Of a stretch of DNA of 5,861 bases, positions 1-5,620 are shown one piece after another. The position numbers and the translations under genes are program-made. Origin of the DNA: Candidatus Muproteobacteria bacterium (GTDB lineage Bacteria; Pseudomonadota; Gammaproteobacteria; Acidiferrobacterales; Sulfurifustaceae); contig JAHFQD010000111.1 in assembly GCA_023266455.1 (NCBI GenBank), positions 734 through 6,594 of the forward strand, written 5' to 3'. Every line of letters starts with the position of its first letter. The stretch's first letter is position 1. Below the pieces are notes generated by a model. That model worked only from the letters and a program-made list of their open reading frames with translations, made no database searches and was not told the DNA's origin.

Positions 1-1
1 C

Positions 2-934
2 ATGCTCGGCTCGGCTACGAGTTATGGGGCCTTGATTACCGCCGCCGCGATCGCCGGATTCGGCAACAGCGTGTTTCATCCAGCCGATTTCACGCTGCTC
101 AACCGCAACGTCACCGGTAAACGTTTAGGGCACGCGTTTTCAGTACACGGACTCTCGGGCAATCTCGGTTGGGCGCTTAGTCCGGTGTTTTTAACGACTA
201 TCGCCGTTGCCGCGGGCTGGCGCACAGCGGCATTCGCCGCGGCGTCGATGGCGGTATTGGCGTTCGTGCTTATTTTTATCCGGCGCGACACCATGACCGA
301 ATCGCGTATCCAAACCGAGTCCGGCGTGCCGGTCGAGGCGGCGGCATCCACGTTTACCTTTTTAACCTCCAGCGCCGTGTGGATGTGCTTCGTATTTTTC
401 TTCCTAGTCACAATGGCGTTCGGCGCGATGCAAAATTTCGCGCCCGCGGTTTTGCAAAACGTTTACGGCTTGTCCCTCGCTGCCGGCGCCACCGCCTTGA
501 CGTCATATCTCCTCGGCGGCGCGGCTGGTATGGCCGCCGGTGGATTTATGGTATCGCGCAGCGAAGAACATGAACGGCGTATTGCACTCGTGCTCGCCGT
601 GTCCGGCGTGTTGGCGTTAGGTATCGCCAGCGGTCAGGTTCCGACATGGGGTTTGTTGCCGTTAATGGCGGCGATTGGTTTCTGCGTCGGCATCGCCGGA
701 CCGTCGCGCGACATGTTGGTGCGACGCGCGGCGACCGCGCGCTTTGGACAAAAATCGTTCGGCCGCGTGTACGGTTTCGTTTACTCGGGACTCGACGCCG
801 GTTTGGCGCTAGCACCGTTTATATTCGGACCGTTGATGGACGCAGGATTGTTTACCTGGGTACTCGGTGGTTTCGCGTTGCTGCAAGGTGCCGCGTCGCT
901 CGCGGCGTTGAATGTCGCGCGTTGCGCGCGTTGA
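2..934 (+). CDS. MFS transporter, 3' part (5' end outside window)
   Basis: This is the C-terminal 310 residues of a major facilitator superfamily permease of the inner membrane. The visible part has about nine hydrophobic segments. An FHP motif with a following Ser-Val-His-Gly-Leu stretch (about residues 25-51) resembles the fosmidomycin-resistance-like (Fsr) branch of MFS_1. A charged loop with RRD (about 94-96) leads to a more polar linker (about 97-118), which looks like the central cytoplasmic loop between the two six-helix halves. The C-terminal half follows, with the usual Gly/Ala-rich helices. MFS proteins usually have about 400 residues, so roughly 90 residues with the first two or three helices lie upstream. 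The ATG at position 2 is therefore probably internal. The substrate cannot be told from sequence; Fsr-like exporters are only a loose guide. The gene converges on the nuclease gene, with one base between the two stop codons. Confidence 0.88.
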   Translation: MLGSATSYGALITAAAIAGFGNSVFHPADFTLLNRNVTGKRLGHAFSVHGLSGNLGWALSPVFLTTIAVAAGWRTAAFAAASMAVLAFVLIFIRRDTMTESRIQTESGVPVEAAASTFTFLTSSAVWMCFVFFFLVTMAFGAMQNFAPAVLQNVYGLSLAAGATALTSYLLGGAAGMAAGGFMVSRSEEHERRIALVLAVSGVLALGIASGQVPTWGLLPLMAAIGFCVGIAGPSRDMLVRRAATARFGQKSFGRVYGFVYSGLDAGLALAPFIFGPLMDAGLFTWVLGGFALLQGAASLAALNVARCAR

Positions 935-935
935 T

Positions 936-1673
936 TTAATCCGTTACGTCCATCACGAACGGGTGCGAGACTCGCAGATGCATGCGGTTCGCGTGCGCCG
1001 TCACCCATCCGCGCGCACCGATGTGGCGTCCGAGAAAGCGCTTCGGATCGCCGCCGAAAAAATGCCAGTCTTCGTGCGGTATCACGATGCTGAATCGATC
1101 GCTGAGATCGAGATAAATCGCGTGTGGTCCGCGGCCGATGTTTTTTACGGTGCCGTCGACGAAATGAAAACCTGTGTCGCTCGATTTCATTTGCGTCGCT
1201 GCGCGTGTTTTGTAGCGACTCCACACGCCGAGCTGTTCCCGCCGCGCTTGACGCTCAGCGACGTTATAGATTTCTAGTTTACTCAGGTTCGGCGGTTGCG
1301 CGATCAGAAACACCCAACCTTGGCGCAGCAGAATTTCTTCCGCACGACGGCCATCGGGTAACGATACGTGCGCTAAGGTGCGACCGTAGCGGTCATGGCG
1401 TTCGGCATCGTATTCGAGGTGAACCTCGCCTTGGCGCACCAGTTCAGCCAGCGCCGCACGCGCTAGCGGTTCGTCGGGGGCGCCGTTCTTGCCGAGCTCC
1501 GGCGCGTTGATGCCGATTAGCCTTATCTCACGCCCATCGTTTAAGCGCAGACTGTCGCCGTCGATAACCCGAGCGACGCGTGCGGTCTCTGCCGCCGCCG
1601 GCAATGAAAAAGCCAGCGCACAAATAAAAAAGGCGTCCCACCAGGACGCCTTTCCTATTAAAGCAATCTTCAC
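936..1673 (-). CDS. Secreted thermonuclease-family (SNase-like) protein
   Basis: A 245-residue protein of the staphylococcal nuclease family, which cleaves DNA and RNA phosphodiesters with calcium. The N terminus looks like a signal peptide: a hydrophobic core at about residues 14-24 and likely cleavage after the Ala run at 26-28, which suggests a periplasmic or secreted enzyme. The SNase domain spans about 32-150. DGD (38-40) supplies the metal-binding Asp; R51, E59 and R98 correspond to catalytic R35, E43 and R87 of the Staphylococcus enzyme. The second metal-ligand Asp (D40 there) is Asn56 here (GINAPE), a variant I recall as common in bacterial members. A C-terminal region (about 165-245) looks like an extra beta-rich, possibly OB-like domain. 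The only plausible start is a GTG 8 bp after the rpmE stop, with a weak SD. A strong terminator hairpin lies inside codons 7-17. In Pseudomonas a similar nuclease gene also follows rpmE (from memory). Confidence 0.9.
   Translation of the reverse strand: MKIALIGKASWWDAFFICALAFSLPAAAETARVARVIDGDSLRLNDGREIRLIGINAPELGKNGAPDEPLARAALAELVRQGEVHLEYDAERHDRYGRTLAHVSLPDGRRAEEILLRQGWVFLIAQPPNLSKLEIYNVAERQARREQLGVWSRYKTRAATQMKSSDTGFHFVDGTVKNIGRGPHAIYLDLSDRFSIVIPHEDWHFFGGDPKRFLGRHIGARGWVTAHANRMHLRVSHPFVMDVTD
1625..1653 (-). terminator. Rho-independent terminator after rpmE
   Basis: Perfect 10-bp stem: left arm 1629-1638 (AAAGGCGTCC), 5-base loop 1639-1643, right arm 1644-1653. On the minus strand the stem is followed by six T residues, then ATTT. 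It begins 29 bases after the rpmE stop codon, where a terminator for rpmE would be expected. Unusually, it lies within the predicted 5' coding end of the nuclease gene (codons 7-17, the signal-peptide region), so the nuclease needs read-through or another promoter. Confidence 0.88.
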
Positions 1674-1681
1674 GCTTTCGA

Positions 1682-1894
1682 TTACGCTCTTTTACGCGCG
1701 TATTTCTGGCGGAATTTTTCTACGCGGCCTTCGGTATCCACGATCTTCTGCTTGCCGGTGTAGAACGGATGACACTTGGCGCAGATGTCGACATGCAAAT
1801 CGGGCTTGCCGATGGTCGACTTCGTGACGAACGAATTCCCGCACACGCAGGTAATTTTGACATCGGCATACGCCGGATGAATTTCAGCTTTCAT
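1682..1894 (-). CDS. rpmE: 50S ribosomal protein bL31, zinc-binding form
   Basis: A 70-residue ribosomal protein L31, part of the large subunit and of an intersubunit bridge. It matches E. coli L31 throughout: the opening MKAEIHPAY, then a CVCGN motif, CAKCHPF with the TGKQ motif, and GRVEKF near the C terminus. Cysteines 16, 18, 38 and 41 form the zinc site, so this is the C+ form used when zinc is plentiful rather than the cysteine-free paralogue. The start is the ATG at 1894. A TTG two codons upstream (1900) is also in frame, but a GAGGT SD at 1901-1905 sits 6 bases before the ATG and would touch the TTG. A strong intrinsic terminator follows, and a hairpin lies in the leader. Confidence 0.97.
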   Translation of the reverse strand: MKAEIHPAYADVKITCVCGNSFVTKSTIGKPDLHVDICAKCHPFYTGKQKIVDTEGRVEKFRQKYARKRA

Positions 1895-1900
1895 AAACAA

Positions 1901-1905
1901 ACCTC
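1901..1905 (-). promoter_or_regulatory. rpmE Shine-Dalgarno, decides the start
   Basis: The minus strand reads GAGGT here, 6 bases before the ATG at 1894-1892. It sits directly against the upstream in-frame TTG, which is too close for initiation, so the ATG is the start. The result is the family-typical N terminus MKAEIHP. Confidence 0.8.
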
Positions 1906-1921
1906 AACAAATGGAATAATG

Positions 1922-1942
1922 CCTACGATTCCCGACCGTAGG
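1922..1942 (-). promoter_or_regulatory. Hairpin in the rpmE mRNA leader
   Basis: CCTACG (1922-1927) pairs with CGTAGG (1937-1942), a 6-bp stem with a 9-base loop, ending 16 bases upstream of the rpmE SD. bL31 of E. coli represses its own mRNA through the 5' leader, and L31 leader RNA motifs are described for Gammaproteobacteria. This hairpin is a candidate for that kind of element; I could not match it to a covariance model. Confidence 0.35.
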
Positions 1943-1956
1943 GTCAAAGGCCGCGT

Positions 1957-1986
1957 AGTCTAGGGGAAAACGGGTAGATGGAGCAA
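1957..1986 (-). promoter_or_regulatory. Possible sigma70 promoter of rpmE
   Basis: On the minus strand, TTGCTC (1986-1981) and TAGACT (1962-1957) are separated by 18 bases and match the -35 and -10 consensus at 4 of 6 positions each. Transcription would begin near 1950, just before the leader hairpin, giving an untranslated leader of about 55 bases. It is the best placed pair in the gap, but it rests on weak consensus matches alone. Confidence 0.35.
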
Positions 1987-2021
1987 GCCAGCCTAAGGCG
2001 GTATAGGCATATGGGGATTTT

Positions 2022-2041
2022 AAAGGCTTTTTAAAGCCTTT
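2022..2041. repeat. Perfect 9-bp inverted repeat, AT-rich
   Basis: AAAGGCTTT (2022-2030), two central bases, then AAAGCCTTT (2033-2041). It lies between the terminator of the 77-residue gene and the rpmE promoter region. Neither side carries a terminator-like T run in the correct place: on the minus strand it is followed by AAAATC, on the plus strand by ATTAAAA. It could be a protein binding palindrome or a second, weak hairpin after the neighbouring terminator. The rest of the gap 1895-2109 holds only the rpmE signals and that terminator. Confidence 0.5.
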
Positions 2042-2044
2042 ATT

Positions 2045-2075
2045 AAAAAAACCGGGGCCCTGGTCGGACCCCGGT
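2045..2075 (-). terminator. Rho-independent terminator of the 77-residue gene
   Basis: ACCGGGG (2051-2057) pairs with CCCCGGT (2069-2075), with two further possible C-G pairs inside the loop. On the minus strand the stem is followed by a run of seven T residues (2051-2045). It starts 35 bases after the stop codon of the gene at 2110-2343, which supports that gene being a separate transcription unit. Confidence 0.85.
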
Positions 2076-2109
2076 AATGAGGGTTTTACTTGGTTTCCGG
2101 GGCTAAACG

Positions 2110-2343
2110 CTACTGAGAGGTCCCATGGGTATATCCGCCGCCGGGTCCGTCATGCCATGAATGGCAATGCCAGGCGAAGGCGCTCACGATTAAGGCCACG
2201 ATCAATACTTTGAATCCAATACGCCAGCGGCCGCCGCAACGGTGTCCATGACAACATTCTTCGCGCATTAACTGACGCCGGGTTTCGTGACGCAGTTTTT
2301 CTTCCGCAACAATGCGCGCTTTTTCTTGCTCGTTTAGTTCCAT
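2110..2343 (-). CDS. Small His/Cys-rich single-span membrane protein
   Basis: I do not recognise a named family. The 77 residues fall into four parts: a charged, probably helical N terminus (2-29, rich in E, K and R, with the pattern EKARIVAEEKLRHETRR); a Cys/His cluster CCHGHRC (30-36); one membrane segment (about 42-58, flanked by R39 and R41); and a second cluster HCHSWH (59-64) followed by a Gly-rich tail. The two clusters would sit on opposite faces of the membrane next to the bilayer. Positive residues before the span suggest an N-in, C-out orientation. The gene is well supported: AGGAG at 2355-2351 lies 7 bases before the ATG, a TATAAA -10 lies upstream, and a strong terminator follows. 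It is divergent from a two-component system with a shared repeat region between them. Metal binding or modulation of the kinase is a reasonable guess, not shown. Confidence 0.85.
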   Translation of the reverse strand: MELNEQEKARIVAEEKLRHETRRQLMREECCHGHRCGGRWRIGFKVLIVALIVSAFAWHCHSWHDGPGGGYTHGTSQ

Positions 2344-2378
2344 AACGGTTCTCCTGCTAGAACGGATTGTTCGATGTT

Positions 2379-2384
2379 TTTATA
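2379..2384 (-). promoter_or_regulatory. -10 element of the 77-residue gene
   Basis: The minus strand reads TATAAA, five of six matches to the -10 consensus. Transcription would start near 2372, about 29 bases before the ATG. At 17-base spacing the -35 position reads AAGTTT, a very poor match, which suggests dependence on an activator. The GTAA repeats at 2417-2440 lie just upstream of this -35 position. Confidence 0.5.
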
Positions 2385-2416
2385 ACGCAGGGCCGCGAGC
2401 GAAACTTTTCGACAAC

Positions 2417-2440
2417 GTAATTGTTTGTAACAGTTTGTAA
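2417..2440 (+). promoter_or_regulatory. Three GTAA direct repeats at 10-bp spacing, likely response-regulator operator
   Basis: GTAA occurs at 2417, 2427 and 2437, exactly one helical turn apart. The last two repeats are nearly identical over TGTTTGTAAC / AGTTTGTAAC. CpxR of E. coli binds GTAAA-N5-GTAAA, the same 10-bp geometry, and other OmpR/PhoB-family regulators bind head-to-tail repeats in the same way. The site is centred between the small membrane protein gene and the response-regulator gene, so it probably serves autoregulation and control of both. Binding is inferred from spacing and location. Confidence 0.6.
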
Positions 2441-2469
2441 CGGTGCGGGATGCGACAAGTCGCCTAGGT

Positions 2470-2475
2470 TAGTAT
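2470..2475 (+). promoter_or_regulatory. Possible -10 element of the response-regulator operon
   Basis: TAGTAT matches the -10 consensus at four or five positions depending on alignment. Start of transcription 7 bases downstream would coincide with the ATG at 2482, implying a leaderless or nearly leaderless mRNA, which fits the lack of an SD. No -35 element is visible (GGGATG at 17-base spacing). Other AT-rich placements nearby are possible. Confidence 0.3.
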
Positions 2476-2481
2476 TTAACG

Positions 2482-3195
2482 ATGCCGGCCGCGTTCAAAA
2501 AGAAAATCCTGCTCATCGACGACGACCAGAAATTGGGCGAGTTGCTGAAAAGCTATCTCGCGCAATTCGATATGAGTCTCACGGCGGTCGTGGAGCCTGC
2601 CGGCGTTGCGCGTTTGATGGAAAAACTAAAGCCGGTGTTGATCATTCTCGATGTCATGTTGCCTGGTAAGGACGGCTTTGAAGTTTGCCGGGAAATCCGC
2701 CGACAGTACGCCACACCGATCATCATGCTGACGGCGCGCGGTGAATTAACCGATCGCGTGGTTGGATTAGAAATCGGCGCCGACGATTATTTGAGCAAAC
2801 CATTCGAGCCGCGCGAATTGGTCGCTCGTATTCAAAGCATCTTGCGCCGTAGCGCACCGCGTCCGTCGTCGGCGCCAAGGCTGAAATCCGATGGCTTAAT
2901 ACTCGATGTGGAAAAGCGCGCCGTCACCCTCGAGGGCAAGGATCTCGCGTTGACCACGACCGAGTTCGAAGTGTTGTCGCTGTTTTTGCAAAATCCTGGC
3001 GTGGTTCTGAGTCGCGATCGTATTTTGGATTACTTGCGTGGCATCGAGTGCGACGCGTTTAATCGTTCGGTCGACATCGCTGTGAGTCGTCTGCGCAAGA
3101 AACTCGGCGACGCCGCCGATCATCCGAAATTTTTTAAAACTGTATGGGGTGCCGGTTATTTATTTATCGGCAAAGTGATGGCCGATGCATCGTAA
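2482..3195 (+). CDS. OmpR/CpxR-type response regulator
   Basis: A 237-residue two-component response regulator that acts as a DNA-binding transcription factor in the cytoplasm. The receiver domain (about 8-123) has the acidic pair D14/D15, phospho-acceptor D57 (ILDVMLP), T84 and K106 (SKPF). The stretch TPIIMLTARG...DRVVGLE.GADDYL.KPF.PRELVARI..ILRR is very close to CpxR. After a short Pro/Ser linker, a winged-helix output domain (about 136-233) has the TTTEFEVL and SVDIAVSRLRKKL motifs and ends in the usual KTVWGAGYLF hairpin. All signalling residues are present. No SD is visible: the nearest purine run (AGG at 2466-2468) is 13 bases from the ATG. The kinase gene starts within its last codons, so the two are co-translated. 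The genes controlled are unknown beyond the probable autoregulation. Confidence 0.95.
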   Translation: MPAAFKKKILLIDDDQKLGELLKSYLAQFDMSLTAVVEPAGVARLMEKLKPVLIILDVMLPGKDGFEVCREIRRQYATPIIMLTARGELTDRVVGLEIGADDYLSKPFEPRELVARIQSILRRSAPRPSSAPRLKSDGLILDVEKRAVTLEGKDLALTTTEFEVLSLFLQNPGVVLSRDRILDYLRGIECDAFNRSVDIAVSRLRKKLGDAADHPKFFKTVWGAGYLFIGKVMADAS

Positions 3196-4243
3196 AGAAA
3201 ACTGGCGCGCCGCCTGCCCCAGTCGCTATGCCTGGGGTCACCATCATTTGCGTCCGCCGCGACACTGGTTTTTCGCGCGCATCTGTTTGCTGATTTTCTT
3301 ATCAGTCTGTGTCGCATTATTGTTGATCGGCCTTTTTTCCAATGATGGTTTTTCGTTTCAGCAATTACGGCATATCTCCGGCTGGATCTTCGTGGTGTTG
3401 CTGGCGAGTTTTTTCATATTGCGCCGCTTGTTTTTGCCGATGCGCCGTTTGCTGTACGGCGTGCAGGAAATCGCCGATGGCAATCTCGAGTTCCAGTTCA
3501 AGACCGGCCGTCACGGCGAGTTCAATTATCTAGCACAGACGTTCAATGTCATGGTGCAGCGCGTGCGCGAGATGCTGCAGGCGAAGTCACAGTTGTTGTT
3601 GGACGTGAGCCACGAGTTGCGTAGTCCGTTGACGCGTCTGCGTGTGGCGCTCGAAATGATGCCGCGGCACCGGCTCAAAGAATCCATGTTGAGCGACATC
3701 GCGCAAATGGAAACCATGCTGACGGAAATACTCGAGGCCGAACGTCTACGCAGCAGCAACGGCCAATTGACGTTAACGCGCGTGAATTTGAGCGCGGTCG
3801 TGCGCGACGTGGCGCGTCGCTATAAACGCCGCAAGCCGGGCGTAAAATTGCTGAAAATTCCCAAAGACGTTCGAATAAACGCCGATGAAGCGCGGATTAA
3901 GATCGTGCTACAGAATATTTTGGAAAACGCGTTGAAATACTCGACGCGACAAGCACAACCGGTGGAGATAGCACTAGCATGCGAAGCAGCGTATATCGAA
4001 TTGACGATCCGCGATTTTGGCGTCGGTATCCCGAGTGCCGAGCAGGAAAAAGTTTTCGAGCCTTTCTATCGGGTGGATAAATCGCGCACTAAAAAAACCG
4101 GTGGTTACGGCTTGGGATTGAGCCTGTGCCAGCAGATCATGCAGGCGCATGGCGGCGAAATCCGGCTGCAAAGCCAGCCGGATTTCGGTACGTCGGTAAC
4201 GCTGAGATTTCCCTTAGAAGAACGCCAGTCGGAGTCCGGCTAG
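3185..4243 (+). CDS. HAMP-domain sensor histidine kinase with minimal periplasmic loop
   Basis: A 352-residue inner-membrane kinase, partner of the upstream regulator. Order: cytoplasmic N tail with a His/Arg cluster ([11 protein letters not shown], 18-28); membrane segment 1 (about 29-51); an outer loop of only about 14 residues (52-65); membrane segment 2 (about 66-80); HAMP (about 82-134); HisKA with phospho-acceptor H143 in [11 protein letters not shown]; and the ATPase domain with N-box N247 (ENALKYS), G1 box D276-F-G-V-G, F-box FEPFYR and G2 box GGYGLGL. All catalytic motifs are intact. [11 protein letters not shown] resembles CpxA, but CpxA has a large periplasmic domain that is missing here, so sensing must use the membrane, the short loop, the His-rich tail or a partner protein. 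The ATG at 3185 overlaps the regulator's end by 11 bp. The stop codon overlaps that of rho. Confidence 0.94.
   Translation: MHRKENWRAACPSRYAWGHHHLRPPRHWFFARICLLIFLSVCVALLLIGLFSNDGFSFQQLRHISGWIFVVLLASFFILRRLFLPMRRLLYGVQEIADGNLEFQFKTGRHGEFNYLAQTFNVMVQRVREMLQAKSQLLLDVSHELRSPLTRLRVALEMMPRHRLKESMLSDIAQMETMLTEILEAERLRSSNGQLTLTRVNLSAVVRDVARRYKRRKPGVKLLKIPKDVRINADEARIKIVLQNILENALKYSTRQAQPVEIALACEAAYIELTIRDFGVGIPSAEQEKVFEPFYRVDKSRTKKTGGYGLGLSLCQQIMQAHGGEIRLQSQPDFGTSVTLRFPLEERQSESG
4156..4187. repeat. 13-bp perfect inverted repeat inside the kinase 3' end
   Basis: Arms 4156-4168 (CGAAATCCGGCTG) and 4175-4187 (CAGCCGGATTTCG) are exact reverse complements around a 6-base loop (4169-4174). The hairpin lies within the conserved [16 protein letters not shown] coding stretch of the kinase, 53 bases beyond the rho stop codon on the minus strand. 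Neither strand has a T run after the stem, so it is not a classical intrinsic terminator. It could mark or protect the 3' ends of the converging mRNAs. Confidence 0.6.
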
Positions 4244-5511
4244 CGTTTCATCGAATCGAAGAACTCGCCGTTATTTTTGGTGGCGCGTAGTTTTTCGAGC
4301 AAGAATTCGGACGCTTCAAGTTCGTCCATCTGGTGCAGCAACTTGCGCAAGATCCAAATCTTTTGCATCTCATCCGGCGCCAGCAACAATTCCTCACGGC
4401 GTGTGCCGGAGCGATTGATGTTGATCGAAGGATAAGAACGCTTTTCGGCCAAGCGGCGGTCGAGATGCACTTCCATGTTACCGGTGCCTTTGAACTCTTC
4501 GTAAATCACGTCGTCCATTTTCGAGCCGGTATCGACCAAGGCCGTCGCCATGATCGTGAGCGATCCGCCTTCTTCGATATTACGCGCCGCGCCGAAGAAG
4601 CGTTTCGGTTTTTGCAGCGCGTTGGCGTCGACGCCGCCGGTGAGCACTTTGCCCGACGCCGGTTGCACGGTGTTGTAAGCGCGCGCTAAGCGCGTGATCG
4701 AATCTAACAGGATGACGACGTCTTTCTTGTGCTCGACCAGGCGCTTGGCCTTTTCGATTACCATTTCCGCCACTTGCACGTGGCGCGACGCCGGTTCGTC
4801 GAACGTGGACGCGATGACTTCGCCTTTTACGGACCGCTGCATTTCCGTGACTTCTTCCGGACGCTCGTCGATTAACAGCACGATGAGGTAAACGTCGGGA
4901 TGGTTGGCGACGATCGCATGCGCGATGTTCTGCAGCATGACGGTTTTACCAGCTTTCGGCGGCGACACGATCAGACCGCGCTGGCCTTTGCCGATGGGCG
5001 CGATCAAATCGATCACGCGAGCGGTCATGTTTTCGCTCGATGCATTGTCGCGTTCGAGCTTGAAGCGTTCTTCCGGATGGAGCGGGGTTAAGTTTTCGAA
5101 GAGGACTTTGTTCTTGGCTTGTTCGGGATTGTCGAAGTTGATTTCGTCGACTTTCAGCAGCGCGAAGTAGCGTTCGGATTCTTTGGGCGGGCGGATATTG
5201 CCCTTGACGGTGTCGCCGGTGCGCAGATTGAAGCGGCGTATTTGCGAAGGCGAGACGTAAATGTCGTCCGGTCCGGCTAAATAGGAGGCGTCTCCTGATC
5301 GTAGAAACCCGAATCCATCCTGCAAAATTTCGACGATGCCCTCGCCGAGGATGTCTTCGCCCTTGCGCGCTTGCGCTTTGAGGATCGCGAAGATCAGGTC
5401 TTGCTTGCGTAAACGCGCGCCGCCTTCGACATCGAGTGCAGCGGCCATTTCGGCCAGCTCGGTCGCCGGTTTGCGTTTAAGTTCGGAGAGGTTCATTACG
5501 GTTTGGTTCAT
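4240..5511 (-). CDS. rho: Transcription termination factor Rho
   Basis: A 423-residue hexameric RNA helicase that ends transcription at C-rich rut sites. It aligns with E. coli Rho (419 residues) without visible gaps, offset by five residues. The N-terminal helical domain has the [10 protein letters not shown] motif. The cold-shock/OB primary RNA-binding domain (about 53-130) has the RNP1-like DGFGFLR and the [16 protein letters not shown] stretch. The ATPase domain has a P-loop PPKAGKT (K189), the [15 protein letters not shown] segment with the catalytic Glu near 216, the [11 protein letters not shown]alker B region, the Q-loop near [10 protein letters not shown], and an arginine finger in SGTRREELL. 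The C-terminal Ser of E. coli Rho is missing. The ATG at 5511 is preferred over the one at 5496, which would align with E. coli Met1, because only the former has an SD (GGTGA at 5520-5516). It follows trxA with a 219-bp leader that probably carries autoregulation signals. Its stop shares a CTAG with the kinase stop. Confidence 0.98.
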   Translation of the reverse strand: MNQTVMNLSELKRKPATELAEMAAALDVEGGARLRKQDLIFAILKAQARKGEDILGEGIVEILQDGFGFLRSGDASYLAGPDDIYVSPSQIRRFNLRTGDTVKGNIRPPKESERYFALLKVDEINFDNPEQAKNKVLFENLTPLHPEERFKLERDNASSENMTARVIDLIAPIGKGQRGLIVSPPKAGKTVMLQNIAHAIVANHPDVYLIVLLIDERPEEVTEMQRSVKGEVIASTFDEPASRHVQVAEMVIEKAKRLVEHKKDVVILLDSITRLARAYNTVQPASGKVLTGGVDANALQKPKRFFGAARNIEEGGSLTIMATALVDTGSKMDDVIYEEFKGTGNMEVHLDRRLAEKRSYPSININRSGTRREELLLAPDEMQKIWILRKLLHQMDELEASEFLLEKLRATKNNGEFFDSMKR

Positions 5512-5515
5512 TGCG

Positions 5516-5520
5516 TCACC
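5516..5520 (-). promoter_or_regulatory. rho Shine-Dalgarno, decides the start
   Basis: GGTGA on the minus strand lies 4 bases before the ATG at 5511. The alternative ATG at 5496 has only an A/C-rich stretch before it. The choice adds five residues (MNQTV) to the N terminus found in E. coli Rho. Confidence 0.6.
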
Positions 5521-5560
5521 GCGAAAAGGCTTGGCTTGAGGAGTCGATCCGGCCCCAGTA

Positions 5561-5620
5561 TTGCGGGCGTCGGATTCGAAGGGAGTTATAGGGTTGGAGC
5601 AGGAACGAACTTGGAATTAT
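5561..5620 (-). promoter_or_regulatory. C-rich, G-poor rho leader tract (possible rut site)
   Basis: Over these 60 bases the minus-strand RNA has 23 C and 7 G, with repeated CC and YC steps and no strong hairpin. Such a C-over-G bubble is the signature of Rho loading sites, and E. coli rho is autoregulated by Rho-dependent termination in its leader. Position between trxA and rho fits the same logic. The call is compositional only. Confidence 0.45.

Noticed and set aside
2..4. ATG at the left edge as the true start of the transporter
   Set aside because: The protein would begin in the middle of an MFS fold lacking the first helices, there is no upstream sequence to judge, and 310 residues is short for the family.
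916..930. CGCGCG-TTG-CGCGCG hairpin as a terminator of the transporter gene
   Set aside because: The stem has only 6 bp with a 3-base loop, is made of a simple alternating CG run within coding sequence, and is followed by a broken T run (TTGATTT).
76..1224. Minus-strand frames opposite the transporter (76-411, 546-815, 781-1224)
   Set aside because: Each is a shadow of the MFS frame or spans the gene junction, with low-complexity Arg-rich sequence and no SD.
912..1277. Open frames antisense to the nuclease gene (912-1277, 1124-1510, 1489-1827)
   Set aside because: They lie opposite well-supported genes (nuclease and rpmE), are Arg-rich as expected of antisense GC-rich frames, and have no SD or recognisable motif.
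1895..1900. TTG start for L31, giving a 72-residue protein
   Set aside because: The SD at 1901-1905 would abut the TTG, and the extra MF is not part of the family N terminus.
4333..5539. Several plus-strand open frames opposite rho
   Set aside because: The rho reading is beyond doubt; these frames have arbitrary composition and no initiation signals.
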